From: Pirellulales bacterium
GTDB lineage: Bacteria; Planctomycetota; Planctomycetia; Pirellulales; JALHPA01
Direction of reading: 5' to 3'
Assembly: GCA_033762255.1 (NCBI GenBank)
Contig: JANRLT010000037.1
Span: 1 to 60,207, forward strand
Length of the DNA: 60,207 nucleotides
A program made the position numbers and the translations under genes. How positions within the stretch are numbered: the first letter of the stretch is position 1; the number at the start of each line of letters is the position of its first letter. Below, one piece after another: positions 45,267 to 55,641 of the stretch. Below the pieces are notes generated by a model that did not search any database, was not told the origin of the DNA, and worked only from the letters and a program-made list of their open reading frames with translations.

Positions 45267-46526
45267 CTACTTCCCCGCCATGGCGGCGGCTAGGATTTTG
45301 CTCGTGCTGGGGCGCATGATCCGGGGATCGACCTCTTTGCCCCCTTGCAGGGTGGCGCGGATGTCCTTGCCCGAGATGGACCACGGCTTTTCTTCTTTGT
45401 GCCGTTCGCACAGATCGACCCGCCCAATAGACTCATAGTACGCGGCAAAGCCGACCTTGATGGGGTTGATTTTTAGGTCCCCTTTGAGCTTGCTAAAAAT
45501 CTCTTGCGCGTCAAAGTCCCCCCAAATGGCCGTGCCATCGGCATACGGGGCGTCGGCGTGCTTGCGCCCGATCACAATATCGGTAAAGCCAAAGTTCTGC
45601 CGATAAATGCCATGCATGACCGCTTCCTTGGGCCCGCCATAAAACATTTTGATATCCAGGCCAAGCAGAATCACGCGATCCGGCACGGATTCCTTTCGCG
45701 CGCTCCACAGACTCGTATCGCTGTCCCCTTCCCCCAGGCCGCGTTGGTTGATGAGCGCTTCGTAGGTTTGCATACGGATTTCGGCGTTGACATCATCCCC
45801 CTTGGTCTCGCCAATGAGGGGGTTCAGGCACGCGCCGGCGTTATGCCCTTCGCGTAGCAGGTGTTCCAACCCATAGACCAGGGCGTATTCGTGTGCCCGG
45901 TGCAGGGGGTTGCGGGTTTGAAAGGCGACCACGCGGTTCCAGCCCTTACTGGCCAGCAACTGGCGCACTTCCGCCGGCGAGAGGACGTATTTGCCGAATT
46001 TGGCGTTTTTCGGCTGGGGAAGCACTTCGACCTCGCCACCGAGCAGATGCGTTTTTTCGGCATCATTCTTTAACACCATGTCGCCGCCAGGGTGGTCTGT
46101 CCGTTCTGTCAGATAGACACTCTTGAGGTAGCGCGGTTTATCCCAGGGAAAGATATCGTTGATCGCCAGTGTGGCGACCAGCTTTCCAGCGGAATTGACC
46201 AGCGCGACCTTTTGGCCGGTTTTTAACGAACCAGCCTGTTCGGCGGTGACAGGCAGCGCTAGGGGAATCGTCCAGGCGTATTTGGCCCCGTTATGGACAA
46301 TGTGCTCTTCGTCCAGCACGCGGTTGTACGTTTCGGAATTCATAAATCCGACGAGCGGGCTCAGCCCCCCATCACCCAGTCGGTAGACGGTTGACAGGTC
46401 GGCGTCGCTGACGGGGATTTTGACCAGCGACTCGGCCCCGGCGGTAAACGAGGAAATTTGGTCGGCGGGAACGGTGCGGTTGACCGGCGCGGGCAGGTCG
46501 CCATGGGGGGGAATCAAATCAGGCAT
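45267..46526 (-). CDS. sat: Sulfate adenylyltransferase (ATP sulfurylase)
   Basis: The 419-residue enzyme makes adenosine 5'-phosphosulfate from sulfate and ATP, the first step of sulfate assimilation or sulfation. The active-site motif [10 protein letters not shown] is at about 203-212; a second reads GRKHADAPY where many homologues have GRDHAG. There is no fused APS kinase and no cys genes nearby. The start at 46526 has GGAG 6 nt upstream; the longer reading to 46775 covers non-coding DNA. Its 3' end meets the heptamer array. Confidence 0.95.
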   Translation of the reverse strand: MPDLIPPHGDLPAPVNRTVPADQISSFTAGAESLVKIPVSDADLSTVYRLGDGGLSPLVGFMNSETYNRVLDEEHIVHNGAKYAWTIPLALPVTAEQAGSLKTGQKVALVNSAGKLVATLAINDIFPWDKPRYLKSVYLTERTDHPGGDMVLKNDAEKTHLLGGEVEVLPQPKNAKFGKYVLSPAEVRQLLASKGWNRVVAFQTRNPLHRAHEYALVYGLEHLLREGHNAGACLNPLIGETKGDDVNAEIRMQTYEALINQRGLGEGDSDTSLWSARKESVPDRVILLGLDIKMFYGGPKEAVMHGIYRQNFGFTDIVIGRKHADAPYADGTAIWGDFDAQEIFSKLKGDLKINPIKVGFAAYYESIGRVDLCERHKEEKPWSISGKDIRATLQGGKEVDPRIMRPSTSKILAAAMAGK

Positions 46527-46773
46527 GAAACTCTCCAAAATTGCAAAAAACGTTGACTCACGGACAGGTGCCAATGGTAAAATCCTAGGAATAAGCCGTT
46601 GAGTATAGAAAGTTAGGGGCGAAACCTCAATGGAGGCGGCATTTTCCTGGTAAAGATGCGAAAATGACGCTAGCAGGTGGTTCTTGTCTTGCGACTTACA
46701 TAATTTGTTAGTGGCATTTGTAATGTGGTTTGAACTTACTTGTTTTCCAGAGAAAATTACCCAACTCTTAACC

Positions 46774-47562
46774 ATGCCAATTTTTTTTCATCGCTGTTAT
46801 GCTGCTCGGCTGATTGTAACCGTTGTGGCATATTTATTTACTGATCTTACTGTAATAGCTTCCGAGCAATCCCCACAAGCCAAACTCGCCCTCGCCCCGC
46901 TACAAACCCTCGTGGGGGAGTGGAAAGGGGTCGGCCTGCCCAAACGTGGGTCGAATGTCGGCGCCTGGGGAGAGACCGCCGCTTGTGCCTGGAGCTTTAC
47001 GCCGGACCAAACCGCGCTGCGGCTGGAATTGACGGATGGCAAATACTTTTCGCAGTTGCTGATCACACCCGGCGAAAAACCCGACCAGTTTATGATCGCA
47101 GGAACCCTGCCCGACGGCAAAACCATCGAGGATTACGCCGCCACGCGGGATAAAGAAGGGACGCTGGTATTGCTGCGCAAAACAGCCGAACAACCAACTA
47201 CAACCGCTGCGCAGCCCCCGGACCAACCCCAGAAACAACCCGCGGACAATCCACCCCCCACCGACCGACCCGCGCGCATCACCATCAAGACTCTGGCGGA
47301 GGGGGACCGGCTAGTGGTCCTGTACGAACGCGCCGCCGGAAAGCAATTTTCACGCCTGGCGGAAGTCGGCCTGACGCGCCTGGGCGGGAATTTTGCCAAA
47401 GGGGCCGCCGGACCAGAATGCATCGTCACGGGGGGGTTGGGAACAATTGAAGTGAGCTACCAGGGGAAGACCTACTTTGTCTGTTGCACCGGTTGCAAAG
47501 AGGCATTTGAGGAAGACCCGGCCGGAATTATCGCGGAATATCTGGCCAAGAAAAAGAAATAA
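46774..47562 (+). CDS. Exported protein with C-terminal YHS/TRASH-type metal-binding domain
   Basis: The 262-residue protein begins with a hydrophobic signal ([18 protein letters not shown]). Residues 40-140 form an unrecognised domain ([20 protein letters not shown], resembling a THAP4/heme-binding-like barrel start), followed by a Pro/Gln linker. The C-terminal 45 residues have the TRASH/YHS pattern: Cys in ECIVTGGLG, then [16 protein letters not shown]. Such domains bind copper or other soft metals. The start at 46774 lacks a Shine-Dalgarno. It diverges from sat. Confidence 0.78.
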   Translation: MPIFFHRCYAARLIVTVVAYLFTDLTVIASEQSPQAKLALAPLQTLVGEWKGVGLPKRGSNVGAWGETAACAWSFTPDQTALRLELTDGKYFSQLLITPGEKPDQFMIAGTLPDGKTIEDYAATRDKEGTLVLLRKTAEQPTTTAAQPPDQPQKQPADNPPPTDRPARITIKTLAEGDRLVVLYERAAGKQFSRLAEVGLTRLGGNFAKGAAGPECIVTGGLGTIEVSYQGKTYFVCCTGCKEAFEEDPAGIIAEYLAKKKK

Positions 47563-47990
47563 GCCCCGTGCGCGATCGTATGTGCCATCCGTTCGACGGG
47601 ACTGTTGTGGTTGGTTGTTGGCTCTTACTCTCCTACCGCAGATGGCACTGGAGTGTGCAGCGTGCCAAACGCCCACTGGATGGAGCGGAGGTAGATCAAG
47701 AAGTGTTTTCTGCAGCTAAGCGGTCATGGAACAAATTACTTGGCTACCCGGTTAACGACCAGGGCTCCCCGTTGCCGGCAGCCGATTCTCACTGCAGTAA
47801 AAACAATTCCCCTTTGTAGGCGAGTCGAATTCACGTTTGGCAAAAGCGTGATTCGCGGATAATCTAGTATTATTAATTTAAATTCGCTTTGACAAATATA
47901 CTTGCCAGGCAATTTTCCGTGCACATCTTCACCCTGATGGTAGGATCGTTAGGCTGTCATTAACCCATTCCAAAGTTTTGGCTAAAACTC
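47563..47990. other. Gene-free region between the YHS protein and the second SUMF1 gene
   Basis: About 430 bp. An 83-residue ORF (47568-47819) has no recognisable domain, no ribosome binding site and no coding signature. I see no clear promoter or strong hairpin. Confidence 0.4.
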
Positions 47991-49766
47991 ATGGCTCGTC
48001 AACCGATCGCAATCATTGGTTTGTTGTTGATTCTCGCAAGCGATTTCTCAATTGCCTTGGCAACCGCCTCTCTGCCGACAACAGTGACTATTCCCCCGGC
48101 GGAGAATGTGAAAGAGCCAATCACAAACTCCCTTGGTATGCGGCTGGTCTATATTCCACCAGGCGAATTTCTGATGGGAAATGGCGAAACCGCGGAATCA
48201 ATGGCCGATTTTCACAAAACAAATTATCATGCCTTTAACTTGACACCGGAACGCTTTGCTCAAGAATACCCGCAACATCGGGTGCGGATCACTCGCCCAT
48301 TTTACATGGGCGCTTATCACGTCACACGCGGTCAATTTCGCAAGTTTGTCGATGAAACCGGTTATAAAACCGTCGTGGAGGGGCGCGATGGCCGGCCGCC
48401 AGGCGCTTTAGGCGTTGACGCCAAGTCGTTGAGTTATGGTTTTCTCAAAGATGTTTCCTGGCGAAATCCTGGCTATGAACAGTCCGACGAGCACCCGGTT
48501 GTCATGATGACGTGGAGCGACGCGGTTGCCTTTTGCGAGTGGCTCAGCAAAAAAGAGGGCAAAGTGTATCGTCTGCCGACCGAGGCGGAATGGGAATACG
48601 CCTGCCGCGCCGGAACTACCACTCGCTATCATTGTGGCGACAATCCCGAGAGCTTGGCCACCGTGGCCAATGTGGGCGATGCCACCTTGAACGAAAAATT
48701 CCCGCATCATGGAGGAACGCTGAAAGCCCGTGACGGTTACTTTCTGACCTCGTCCGTGGGGAAATTCCAACCCAATTCTTTTGGCCTTTATGACATGCAT
48801 GGCAATGCGCGGCAGTGGTGCTGGGATTGGTACAAGCCGGATTACTATCTCGAATCGCCTGTGGACGATCCCACCGGTCCGGGGCGCGGCTATCTTGTCC
48901 GGGAAGCGCGCGTTCTCCGCGGCGGTTCCTGGCTTAGCATTCCTTGGGAGTGTTATTCCGCTTCCCGTCACTGGGCAAATCCCACCAGCATCGACTGTGA
49001 TCAAGCGGGCTTTCGCGTGGTCTCATTCTTGGATCCCGATGACGATCCAATCAAACGTTCCTCCGCGCTAAGACCCCCTGCGGCGGCAAACATGCAAGTC
49101 TCTCTCGACAAAGTACAGTCGACTCGGCCTGGTGAGCGCGAGGCGGTGATCATTCACTATCGCCTGAGCGGTCCCGAGCTGGCGGATGTGCTGGCCATTC
49201 GCACACATATTTTAGAAGCCACGGATGACAACGACAGACCTTTGGAAAAAACGGAGAAAGACGAGTTTAAACACCCACGTAGGAGAGAGATTTGGCTCAA
49301 TGCTCCCGGCTCGATCAAGAAATTAAAGTTGCTCCGCGGCTATTTGGAACTCATGTTGTCGGCTAAGGATCCCTCGTCGAATGTCACAGCCAATTTCCCC
49401 AAGGAAGCCGGCGTGCCACTCAAGCGAGACATTCTGCAACCAGGGGTGATTGAGATCACACTCCAGAAATTGCACGACCCTAAAGATGCCACCACTCCAC
49501 CCCGGGTATGGAAATTGGAATATTTGATCAAAGATCCTTACGGTAAAGTGATCGGCAATCCGGAATTTCTAGATCGTGATGGACGAGCCTTACCGACACA
49601 AGGTCCGTGGGGCGGCGGCAGCGGCGGCACAAAGCAGATGACCATCGTATTTTTTGCAAAACCGCCAGACGATTTACTTGTCAGATTTCACATCGCCACT
49701 GAAAATTCGCTCGTATCCGTCCCGTTTGAATTCAAAGATATTTCCGTGGTCCAGCCAGCCCGATAA
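47991..49766 (+). CDS. Secreted SUMF1-fold protein with an additional C-terminal domain
   Basis: The 591-residue protein starts with a signal peptide (IAIIGLLLILASDFSIALA). The SUMF1 domain spans about residues 45-350: NSLGMRLVYIPPGEFLMG, HPVVMMTWSDAVAFCEWL, YRLPTEAEWEYACRAG, FGLYDMHGNARQWCWDWY and RVLRGGSW. Of the two copper-binding cysteines of true formylglycine-generating enzymes only the first is kept (ECYSASRH). Residues 365-591 form a beta-rich extension I do not recognise (FLDRDGRALPTQGPWGGGSGG). Function is not readable; sulfatase activation is unlikely. Confidence 0.88.
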   Translation: MARQPIAIIGLLLILASDFSIALATASLPTTVTIPPAENVKEPITNSLGMRLVYIPPGEFLMGNGETAESMADFHKTNYHAFNLTPERFAQEYPQHRVRITRPFYMGAYHVTRGQFRKFVDETGYKTVVEGRDGRPPGALGVDAKSLSYGFLKDVSWRNPGYEQSDEHPVVMMTWSDAVAFCEWLSKKEGKVYRLPTEAEWEYACRAGTTTRYHCGDNPESLATVANVGDATLNEKFPHHGGTLKARDGYFLTSSVGKFQPNSFGLYDMHGNARQWCWDWYKPDYYLESPVDDPTGPGRGYLVREARVLRGGSWLSIPWECYSASRHWANPTSIDCDQAGFRVVSFLDPDDDPIKRSSALRPPAAANMQVSLDKVQSTRPGEREAVIIHYRLSGPELADVLAIRTHILEATDDNDRPLEKTEKDEFKHPRRREIWLNAPGSIKKLKLLRGYLELMLSAKDPSSNVTANFPKEAGVPLKRDILQPGVIEITLQKLHDPKDATTPPRVWKLEYLIKDPYGKVIGNPEFLDRDGRALPTQGPWGGGSGGTKQMTIVFFAKPPDDLLVRFHIATENSLVSVPFEFKDISVVQPAR

Positions 49767-50290
49767 GTAAAGCCGCGCCCGACGATCAAGGCGTGCGTTC
49801 ACTGCTGGTGGAGCGACTTCCATTATTCACTTTCACTGAGGTTTTTCTTGTCCCCTAACGGGGAATAGAAGCCTCCTATTTCATAGTATTCTTTCAAGTG
49901 AGATGCCCAGCTTGCTTGTAAACTTAGTGCTTTTTCAAAGTGAAATATTCGAATTAGGCAGATCAGCCATAGGGCGCTAGCCCAAGTTTTTTGCCGCTCT
50001 AAACGTGTGCTTGAGCCCAACGACTCATCCGTAACGAATCGTTGTCAAAGCAATAGAGACAGAGAAACAAGAGGAACGAGAGAGTCGAATGAAATTTAAT
50101 AGAAGTGACTATCCGCTTGTCATTCTTTATGGTCGCTGCCCGACCCGGGCTAGTTTTTGTAGCCGCTACGCGGTAGGAGGGCAATAAACAAAAAGGCAAA
50201 AACCTGATGGGCGAGTAAAACTCGCCCCTACGGCTAACTCGGCGATAGAATCTCGCCGCTACAGGCGACATGATGACGAATCCTCGCCTT
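49767..50290. other. Gene-free region with GTAG-linked hairpins and an AT-rich remnant
   Basis: This 524-bp region lies between convergent genes. From 49823 to 50120 the DNA is AT-rich; on the minus strand it holds two short overlapping reading frames (EKALSLQASWASHLKEYYE in one) that may be a decayed gene. At 50209-50227 is GGGCGAGT-aaa-ACTCGCCC and at 50240-50258 CGGCGA-N7-TCGCCG, both next to CTAC, members of the palindrome family. Confidence 0.5.
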
Positions 50291-51082
50291 CTACAAACTT
50301 CGCCGCGCGATGAGGCCCGCAATGTAGCCCGCCTTGAACCCGGCGTCGATATTCACCACCGTTACATTCGCCGCACAGCTATTGAGCATGCCCAACAGCG
50401 CGGCTAACCCGCCAAAGGCCGCCCCATAACCGACGCTGGTCGGGACGGCGATCACGGGGCAACGGACATAACCGCCAACCACGCTGGGCAATGCCCCCTC
50501 CATCCCCGCGGCAACCACCACCGCGTCCGCGGTTTGAATGTCGGCCAAGCGGGAAATCAGGCGTTGCGGTCCCGCCACGCCGATGTCGCTAAACAGCGTC
50601 GTTTCGCAACCCATCCAGGCGGCGGTGTCGCGGGCTTCCTCCGCCACGGGCAGATCCGTGGTTCCCGCAGTGACCACGCACACCCGTCCCGTAGCATTAT
50701 TATTTTCCCCCGTAGATTCCAGGGTTGCCCCGGGATCGATCCGCAGCGTCCGGCCCACCGCATTGTGCCGCGCCGCGGGAAAGGCGGCTGTCACGGCGGC
50801 GGCTTGCTCCGGCGTGATGCGGGTCATCAAGACACGCTGCCGCTGGGCTAAAAGTGCCTCGGCAATCTGGATGAGCGCCCAGTCCGATTTTCCCGGGCTA
50901 TAAACCACTTCGGGATATCCGCAGCGTCGTTGCCGATCTAAATCAACCTGCGTGTGTTCTAGATTCGCCGTTTGAGCGCGGGTCAATTCCGCCAATAGGG
51001 CCGCGGCGGATAGTTCTCCCCGTTGAAAGCGTTCGATCCAATGATTTAGTTCCGCGGAGGAAGGGGGAGGCGGCATGGACAT
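50291..51082 (-). CDS. larB: Nickel-pincer cofactor biosynthesis protein LarB (AIR-carboxylase-like)
   Basis: The 263-residue enzyme carboxylates and hydrolyses nicotinic acid adenine dinucleotide, the first step toward the nickel-pincer nucleotide of lactate racemase and relatives. Family stretches are [57 protein letters not shown] and [25 protein letters not shown]. The fold is shared with PurE. The start is uncertain between ATGs at 51082 and 51076, neither with a Shine-Dalgarno. larC, larE and a LarA-type racemase are not in the window. Confidence 0.9.
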   Translation of the reverse strand: MSMPPPPSSAELNHWIERFQRGELSAAALLAELTRAQTANLEHTQVDLDRQRRCGYPEVVYSPGKSDWALIQIAEALLAQRQRVLMTRITPEQAAAVTAAFPAARHNAVGRTLRIDPGATLESTGENNNATGRVCVVTAGTTDLPVAEEARDTAAWMGCETTLFSDIGVAGPQRLISRLADIQTADAVVVAAGMEGALPSVVGGYVRCPVIAVPTSVGYGAAFGGLAALLGMLNSCAANVTVVNIDAGFKAGYIAGLIARRSL

Positions 51083-51317
51083 GGGAAAATTGATCGTGGG
51101 TGAAGCGTGCGGAATGTGATTGATTGTATCGATTATAGCGTTAGGCACGCCCAATTCAGGGGAATTCCCCCTGTTAGGCAATGGATCGTTTGACACTCGC
51201 GACGAATTGGTTGATGCTGGAGAGTAGGCGCTTAGCCGGGTGTTTTGGCACGGGGTTACCTGGGGGCCAGGGATGGGCGGGACGCGTTTTTATCTAACTT
51301 TATTGTGGGCGGCGGGC

Positions 51318-52883
51318 ATGTCCAGTTATCCAATTAGCAGCGAGCCGGAGCCAGCCGCCGCGGACGCCGATAAGATCGCCGCCGCCACGCCCGGCGCAAC
51401 CAAGGTGATCCCGCTCTTTGTCGATTTGGACGGGACGCTAATCGCCACGGATATGGGCCAGGAAACAGCCTTTCAAGCCATTAAACAGCATCCCGCCGTG
51501 CTGCTGCAATTCCCCCTGCTAGCCGCGCGGGGACTGGCCGTGCTCAAGCGGCACCTCGCCTCGCGCGTGCGATTTGATGCCGCGGAATTGCCCTATCACG
51601 CGCGGGTGGTCACGGCCCTTCAAGAAGCCAAAGCCGCCGGGCGGCCCATTATATTGGCCACGGCCAGCGACCGCCTGCTGGCGGAACAAATCGCCGCGCA
51701 TCTGGGTCTATTTGACGCGGTGTTGGCCAGCGATGGACTGCATAATTTAAAGGGGTCGGCCAAACTGGCGGCCATCCAGGAGTTTTGCGCCAAGCAGGGG
51801 TGGGAACAATTTGAATATTGGGGGGATGCGCGGGTGGATTTGCCCATCTGGCGGGCGGAAAACTCCGCGGCGATCGGGGCGGTCAACCCCGGCAGGACCG
51901 TGCGGGCCGAATTGCAAAAAGAACGCCGCCCGGTGCAAATCTGGCACACCCTGCCGCCGCGCTGGCGGGCGCTGTTAAAGTTGATCCGACCCACGCAATG
52001 GGTCAAGAATTTGCTGTTGTTCGTGCCGCTGGTGCTGGGACATCAATTGAGTAGCGGGGAAAAAATTTGGCAGGCGTGCGTGGCGTTTATGGCGTTTTCG
52101 CTATGTGCCAGTGCGGTGTATGTGCTAAATGATCTGTTCGACGCGCCCGCCGACCGGCGCAACCCGCATAAATGCCGCCGACCCTTCGCGGCGGGGACGC
52201 TGCCGCTAGCGTGGGGACCGTTTTTGAGCCTTGGTCTGGCCGCGGCGGGGTTTGCCATCGCGCTACTGGGTCTGCCGTGGGCAGGGGGGAATGCGCCGTC
52301 ATTCGCGCTGTTGATGGGCGCGTATGGGCTGATAAATTTGGCGTACAGCCTGTGGCTCAAGCGGCACATGGTGATCGACGTACTGCTGCTGGCGGGAATG
52401 TACTGCCTGCGGATCGTGCTGGGGGGGGTGGCGACCGGCATTACCGTGTCCGAATGGCTGATGGCGTTCGCGATTTTCTTTTTTACGTCATTGGCCTTTG
52501 CCAAGCGGCACGCCGAACTGGCCCGCCTGGCGGACGAGAACCAACCCGCCACGCCCGGGCGAGGCTATGGCGTCCACGACCTGAGCATGATCGAAAGCAT
52601 CGGCCCGACCGCGGGGTATATGTCGATTTTGGTGCTGGCGCTGTATGTCAACTCGGACAATATGAAGAAGCTGTATAACAACCACTGGGCGCTACTTATG
52701 ATTTGCCCGGTAATGCTGTATTGGATGACGCGGCTATGGTTTGTGGCCAAGCGGCGCGAGCTAAACGAAGACCCGCTGGTTTACGCGTTGTCGGACTGGG
52801 TTAGCTGGCTGGCGGCGGGAATGGTGGTGGCGCTGGCGGTACTGGCCAAGACGGGATGGTTCTGGGGGGGGATGATACCGTAA
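51318..52883 (+). CDS. HAD hydrolase / UbiA prenyltransferase fusion
   Basis: The 521-residue protein joins an N-terminal HAD-type phosphatase (FVDLDGTLIATD; later EYWGDARVDLPIW) of about 200 residues to a C-terminal UbiA-type membrane prenyltransferase. The UbiA part has the Mg-binding YVLNDLFDAPADRR motif and eight or nine hydrophobic segments, and resembles decaprenyl-phosphate phosphoribosyltransferase-type members. Such fusions are thought to build lipid-linked sugars for cell envelope. The start is ambiguous: 51318 begins close to the HAD domain, while an ATG at 51273 adds 15 residues. Confidence 0.87.
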   Translation: MSSYPISSEPEPAAADADKIAAATPGATKVIPLFVDLDGTLIATDMGQETAFQAIKQHPAVLLQFPLLAARGLAVLKRHLASRVRFDAAELPYHARVVTALQEAKAAGRPIILATASDRLLAEQIAAHLGLFDAVLASDGLHNLKGSAKLAAIQEFCAKQGWEQFEYWGDARVDLPIWRAENSAAIGAVNPGRTVRAELQKERRPVQIWHTLPPRWRALLKLIRPTQWVKNLLLFVPLVLGHQLSSGEKIWQACVAFMAFSLCASAVYVLNDLFDAPADRRNPHKCRRPFAAGTLPLAWGPFLSLGLAAAGFAIALLGLPWAGGNAPSFALLMGAYGLINLAYSLWLKRHMVIDVLLLAGMYCLRIVLGGVATGITVSEWLMAFAIFFFTSLAFAKRHAELARLADENQPATPGRGYGVHDLSMIESIGPTAGYMSILVLALYVNSDNMKKLYNNHWALLMICPVMLYWMTRLWFVAKRRELNEDPLVYALSDWVSWLAAGMVVALAVLAKTGWFWGGMIP

Positions 52884-53043
52884 GGGGGAACATGAACCGC
52901 GGCGTCCTATGTTTTTCTCTTAGGCAATAGGTCGGATCGTGATCAGACACAGTTAGAGTATCATAATGATCACGGATTTGGATTTTTCATTTCGGAACCC
53001 ATTCCGCCTGACTTTCCTTATCGATGGAACTACTCTTTTTCAT

Positions 53044-53061
53044 GGCGGAACATGTTCCGCC
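53044..53061. repeat. Perfect 18-bp palindrome at the 3' end of rho
   Basis: GGCGGAACATGTTCCGCC touches the rho stop codon and is followed by CTAC, the family hallmark. It could help define the rho mRNA end. It has no T-tract. Confidence 0.75.
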
Positions 53062-54408
53062 CTACTCCGACAACGCCCGCGCGCCGCTGATCAAGTTGAT
53101 GAATTCCTTATTGGATTTGAACTTGGCCAGGCGGGTGGTGAGCTGTTCCATGGCATCGACATGATGCATGGTCGAGAGTGTCCGCCGCAGCATGGTGACG
53201 GCGTGCAGTGTTTCGGGATCGAGCAGTTTTTCCTCGCGGCGGGTGCCGGATTGGCTGATGTCGATCGCCGGCCAGACGCGGCGGTCGGCCAATTTGCGGT
53301 CCAGCACCAGTTCCATGTTGCCGGTCCCCTTGAACTCTTGAAAGATCACTTCGTCCATGCGGCTGCCGGTATCGATCAGCGCGGTGGCGCAAATGGTCAG
53401 CGAGCCCCCTTCTTCGAATTGGCGGGCGCTGGCAAAAAGCTTCTTGGGAATGTCGAGCGCGCGGATATCGACACCACCGCTGCCGGTCCGGTCGCTACGG
53501 ACGGTCTTGTTGAACGCGCGGGCCATGCGAGTGATAGAGTCCATCAGTAAAAAGACGTCCTTCCCCATTTCGGTCAGGCGCTTGCAGCGCTCGATCACCA
53601 GTTGCGACAGGCGCACGTGGCTTTCCACATCGCGGTCCAGGCTACTGGCAATGACCTCGCCACGGACAGAGCGCTTCATGTCAGTCACTTCCTCGGGACG
53701 CTCATCCACCAACAACACGATCAAATAAACATTGGGATAATTTGTGGAAATAGCCGCACTGACCTGTTGCAAGAGCATGGTCTTGCCCGTGCGCGGCGGC
53801 GCGACGATCAACGCCCGCTGCCCCTTGCCTAGCGGGGTCAGTAAATCCATGACCCGCGTGGTCAGCGGCTGCTGCCCGGTCTCGAGCTTGAGCCAGGTCT
53901 CAGGATTGATGGGCGTTAAATTATCAAATACCTTGACGTTGGGATATTGCTCGGGGGGCATGCCGTCCACGTCCAAAATTTCCTTGAGCCGCGGGCCTTG
54001 CTGGCGGCGGCCCGGCTGGACCATGCCGGATAGCATGACTCCCTCGCGCAGGCGGAATTTTTCGATCATGGTCCCGGGCACAAACGGATCAATCCGTTCA
54101 CGGGCATAGTTGTTGTTCGGGCTACGCAAAAAACCGTAGCCATTGGGGTGCATCTCGAGGACGCCGCGGCCATGCTCCAGCGGGAGCGGTTCGCCGATAT
54201 CCTCCCCCACGGGCTCGTTGTAATTCAGATTATCCACCGGGATATTGCTGGACATGGGACGGCGAAAGCTTTGACCGGGCGCTCCGCCACGACTGCCGCC
54301 GCGACCATTCATCGGTCTGCCGCCGGGATGTCCCCCGGAACCGGGACGCCCCCCCCGTGCCCGCCCGCCACCATTACCGCCACCCGGACTTTTTCGACCA
54401 CGCGTCAT
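53062..54408 (-). CDS. rho: Transcription termination factor Rho with RG-rich N-terminus
   Basis: The 448-residue hexameric helicase ends transcription at C-rich unstructured RNA. The cold-shock-type RNA-binding fold has [16 protein letters not shown] (about 86-101), Walker A is PPRTGKT at 204-210, and the Q/R-loop regions include [10 protein letters not shown] and [10 protein letters not shown]. The N-terminal helical (SAP-like) domain of Escherichia coli Rho is missing and replaced by about 50 residues rich in Gly and Arg. The ATG at 54408 has a TAGGTG 7 nt upstream. The 5' side is a 1.2-kb gene-free stretch. A perfect palindrome abuts its stop. Confidence 0.97.
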   Translation of the reverse strand: MTRGRKSPGGGNGGGRARGGRPGSGGHPGGRPMNGRGGSRGGAPGQSFRRPMSSNIPVDNLNYNEPVGEDIGEPLPLEHGRGVLEMHPNGYGFLRSPNNNYARERIDPFVPGTMIEKFRLREGVMLSGMVQPGRRQQGPRLKEILDVDGMPPEQYPNVKVFDNLTPINPETWLKLETGQQPLTTRVMDLLTPLGKGQRALIVAPPRTGKTMLLQQVSAAISTNYPNVYLIVLLVDERPEEVTDMKRSVRGEVIASSLDRDVESHVRLSQLVIERCKRLTEMGKDVFLLMDSITRMARAFNKTVRSDRTGSGGVDIRALDIPKKLFASARQFEEGGSLTICATALIDTGSRMDEVIFQEFKGTGNMELVLDRKLADRRVWPAIDISQSGTRREEKLLDPETLHAVTMLRRTLSTMHHVDAMEQLTTRLAKFKSNKEFINLISGARALSE

Positions 54409-54990
54409 AACAGAACACCTAATACGGCCCGGCAGAAACTGCGCGGGACAAAAAGCGGCCTCATGAGAAGCCAAAAGAGAATATTCAGCCACCGGGCACT
54501 CCACACCCAGCGGCCACCGAACCCACACGGAGCCTGGATAGAACAAATCCGCCAGGCGAAACACCAAAATTCGCAAGACATCCCAACAAACGGTTGCTAG
54601 AACTGCCAGCCTCTACGCCAGCTAATCAAGTGCCAACACCGCTTTATAAGCCTATATGCCCACCGGCGAAAGCCTCACAGGCGAAAAGCCATTCGCCGTG
54701 ACATTCAGCGCGGAGACAAATCCCCCGCTGCCAAACCTTCCGTTGCTCTATGAATGCGGCGGGGCCGTATGCCGAGCAATTCCCCTGTATGAAAAAAAGC
54801 TATCACTCCACGCATCAATAACAAAGGTCAAAGTTCAATAACAGGAACAGTTCTATAACAGGAACGCTCTGGACGTTTAGGAATCACGTTTCAAAAAACG
54901 GAAAAGCCCAATTATAAGTGGCGGGCTTGGCCACCCCGTGTTCCCCATCTAAGCCCATGTTTGCGGCAATGCTTTTTTTATACCAAGTTA

Positions 54991-55132
54991 GCCAGTGCCT
55001 AAAGGTCAGCCAATATCTACAAGGTAGGCCAATATCTACAGGTCAGCCAGGGTACAGCTATGCCAGCATTAATGGCTAAGCCAACCTAGCAACGATGCCA
55101 GCGTTAACATTTAAGCCAGCCGAGCTATCAAC
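54991..55132. repeat. Degenerate 18-bp tandem array with a phased GCCA
   Basis: GCCA begins at 54991, 55009, 55028, 55046, 55062, 55080, 55097 and 55115, intervals of 16-19 nt with a mean near 18. Two 19-bp copies (GCCAATATCTACA) and two 35-bp copies (at 55060 and 55095) are recognisable inside it. On the rho-coding strand it reads as a phased TGGC. Confidence 0.7.
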
Positions 55133-55194
55133 GCAAAAGGGTCAGCACACAAATAACAGGTGATGACAGCGCGCCACTTTTTTTCAGGAAAGAC

Positions 55195-55307
55195 CACTAG
55201 CAGAAGTCATGCCATAAACAGCTAAGAGCCAAAAAAGCATGTTTGCCGTAGCTTTTCCATAACAAGCGAACAGCTAGCAGAAAAAACTCCACTGCTAGTG
55301 TCTTGTT
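55195..55307. other. Candidate folded RNA or hairpin region
   Basis: AACAAG (55261-55266) pairs with CTTGTT (55302-55307) and CTAGCAG (55274-55280) with CTGCTAG (55292-55298), giving a two-step hairpin. CACTAGCAG at 55195-55203 could pair with CTGCTAGTG at 55292-55300 instead. Switching between two folds is possible but speculative. Confidence 0.3.
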
Positions 55308-55641
55308 ACTGTGGCCAGAATACGTAGGGTTGGCCAGCGAATGCCTTTTGTAGGATCAAAGGCAAATTGCTAATCTCTCCTTGAAATATAACGTCCCCAC
55401 CCACGCTGTCAAGTGAATCCGGGGGGTGAATTTGCCAAGTGCGGGAATATTTTTGGGAAAGAACAAAGCCCGTTGGCCAGGGGGAGCGACGTCCTTTTTT
55501 GCTGTTCTGACTGGTAAACACGGTAAATCGCGAAAAACCCCATTGTCCGCTAAAATCGCTAACCTTTATCAATCATCCCGCCCGATACGTCCCAATAGGT
55601 CTCAATCTGCCGGTTTTTTTGGCAGAGTCCATGGGGATTTT

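Larger units (their letters stand above)
54409..55641. other. 1.2-kb gene-free region upstream of rho and the thioredoxin/YHS gene
   Basis: The longest non-coding stretch in the window, between divergent genes. It contains GGCGAAAGCC/GGCGAAAAGCC repeats (about 54665-54690), two copies of ATAACAGGAAC (about 54838-54865), the 18-bp-period array 54991-55132, and hairpins at 55195-55307. I find no ORF with coding signature; the frame running from 55426 is the upstream extension of the next gene. Some of it may be a long leader of rho. Confidence 0.55.

Noticed and set aside
47568..47819. 83-residue ORF on the plus strand
   Set aside because: No domain, no Shine-Dalgarno, irregular composition; not supported as a gene.
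47991..49766. Functional formylglycine-generating enzyme
   Set aside because: Only one of the two copper-binding cysteines is present.
49823..50020. 65-residue ORF on the minus strand as an intact gene
   Set aside because: Starts only with TTG, no ribosome site, and an overlapping frame fits equally; kept only as a possible remnant.
54409..55641. tmRNA, RNase P RNA or replication origin in the long gene-free region
   Set aside because: No tag-peptide frame, no conserved P RNA core sequences and no DnaA-box (TTATCCACA) cluster.
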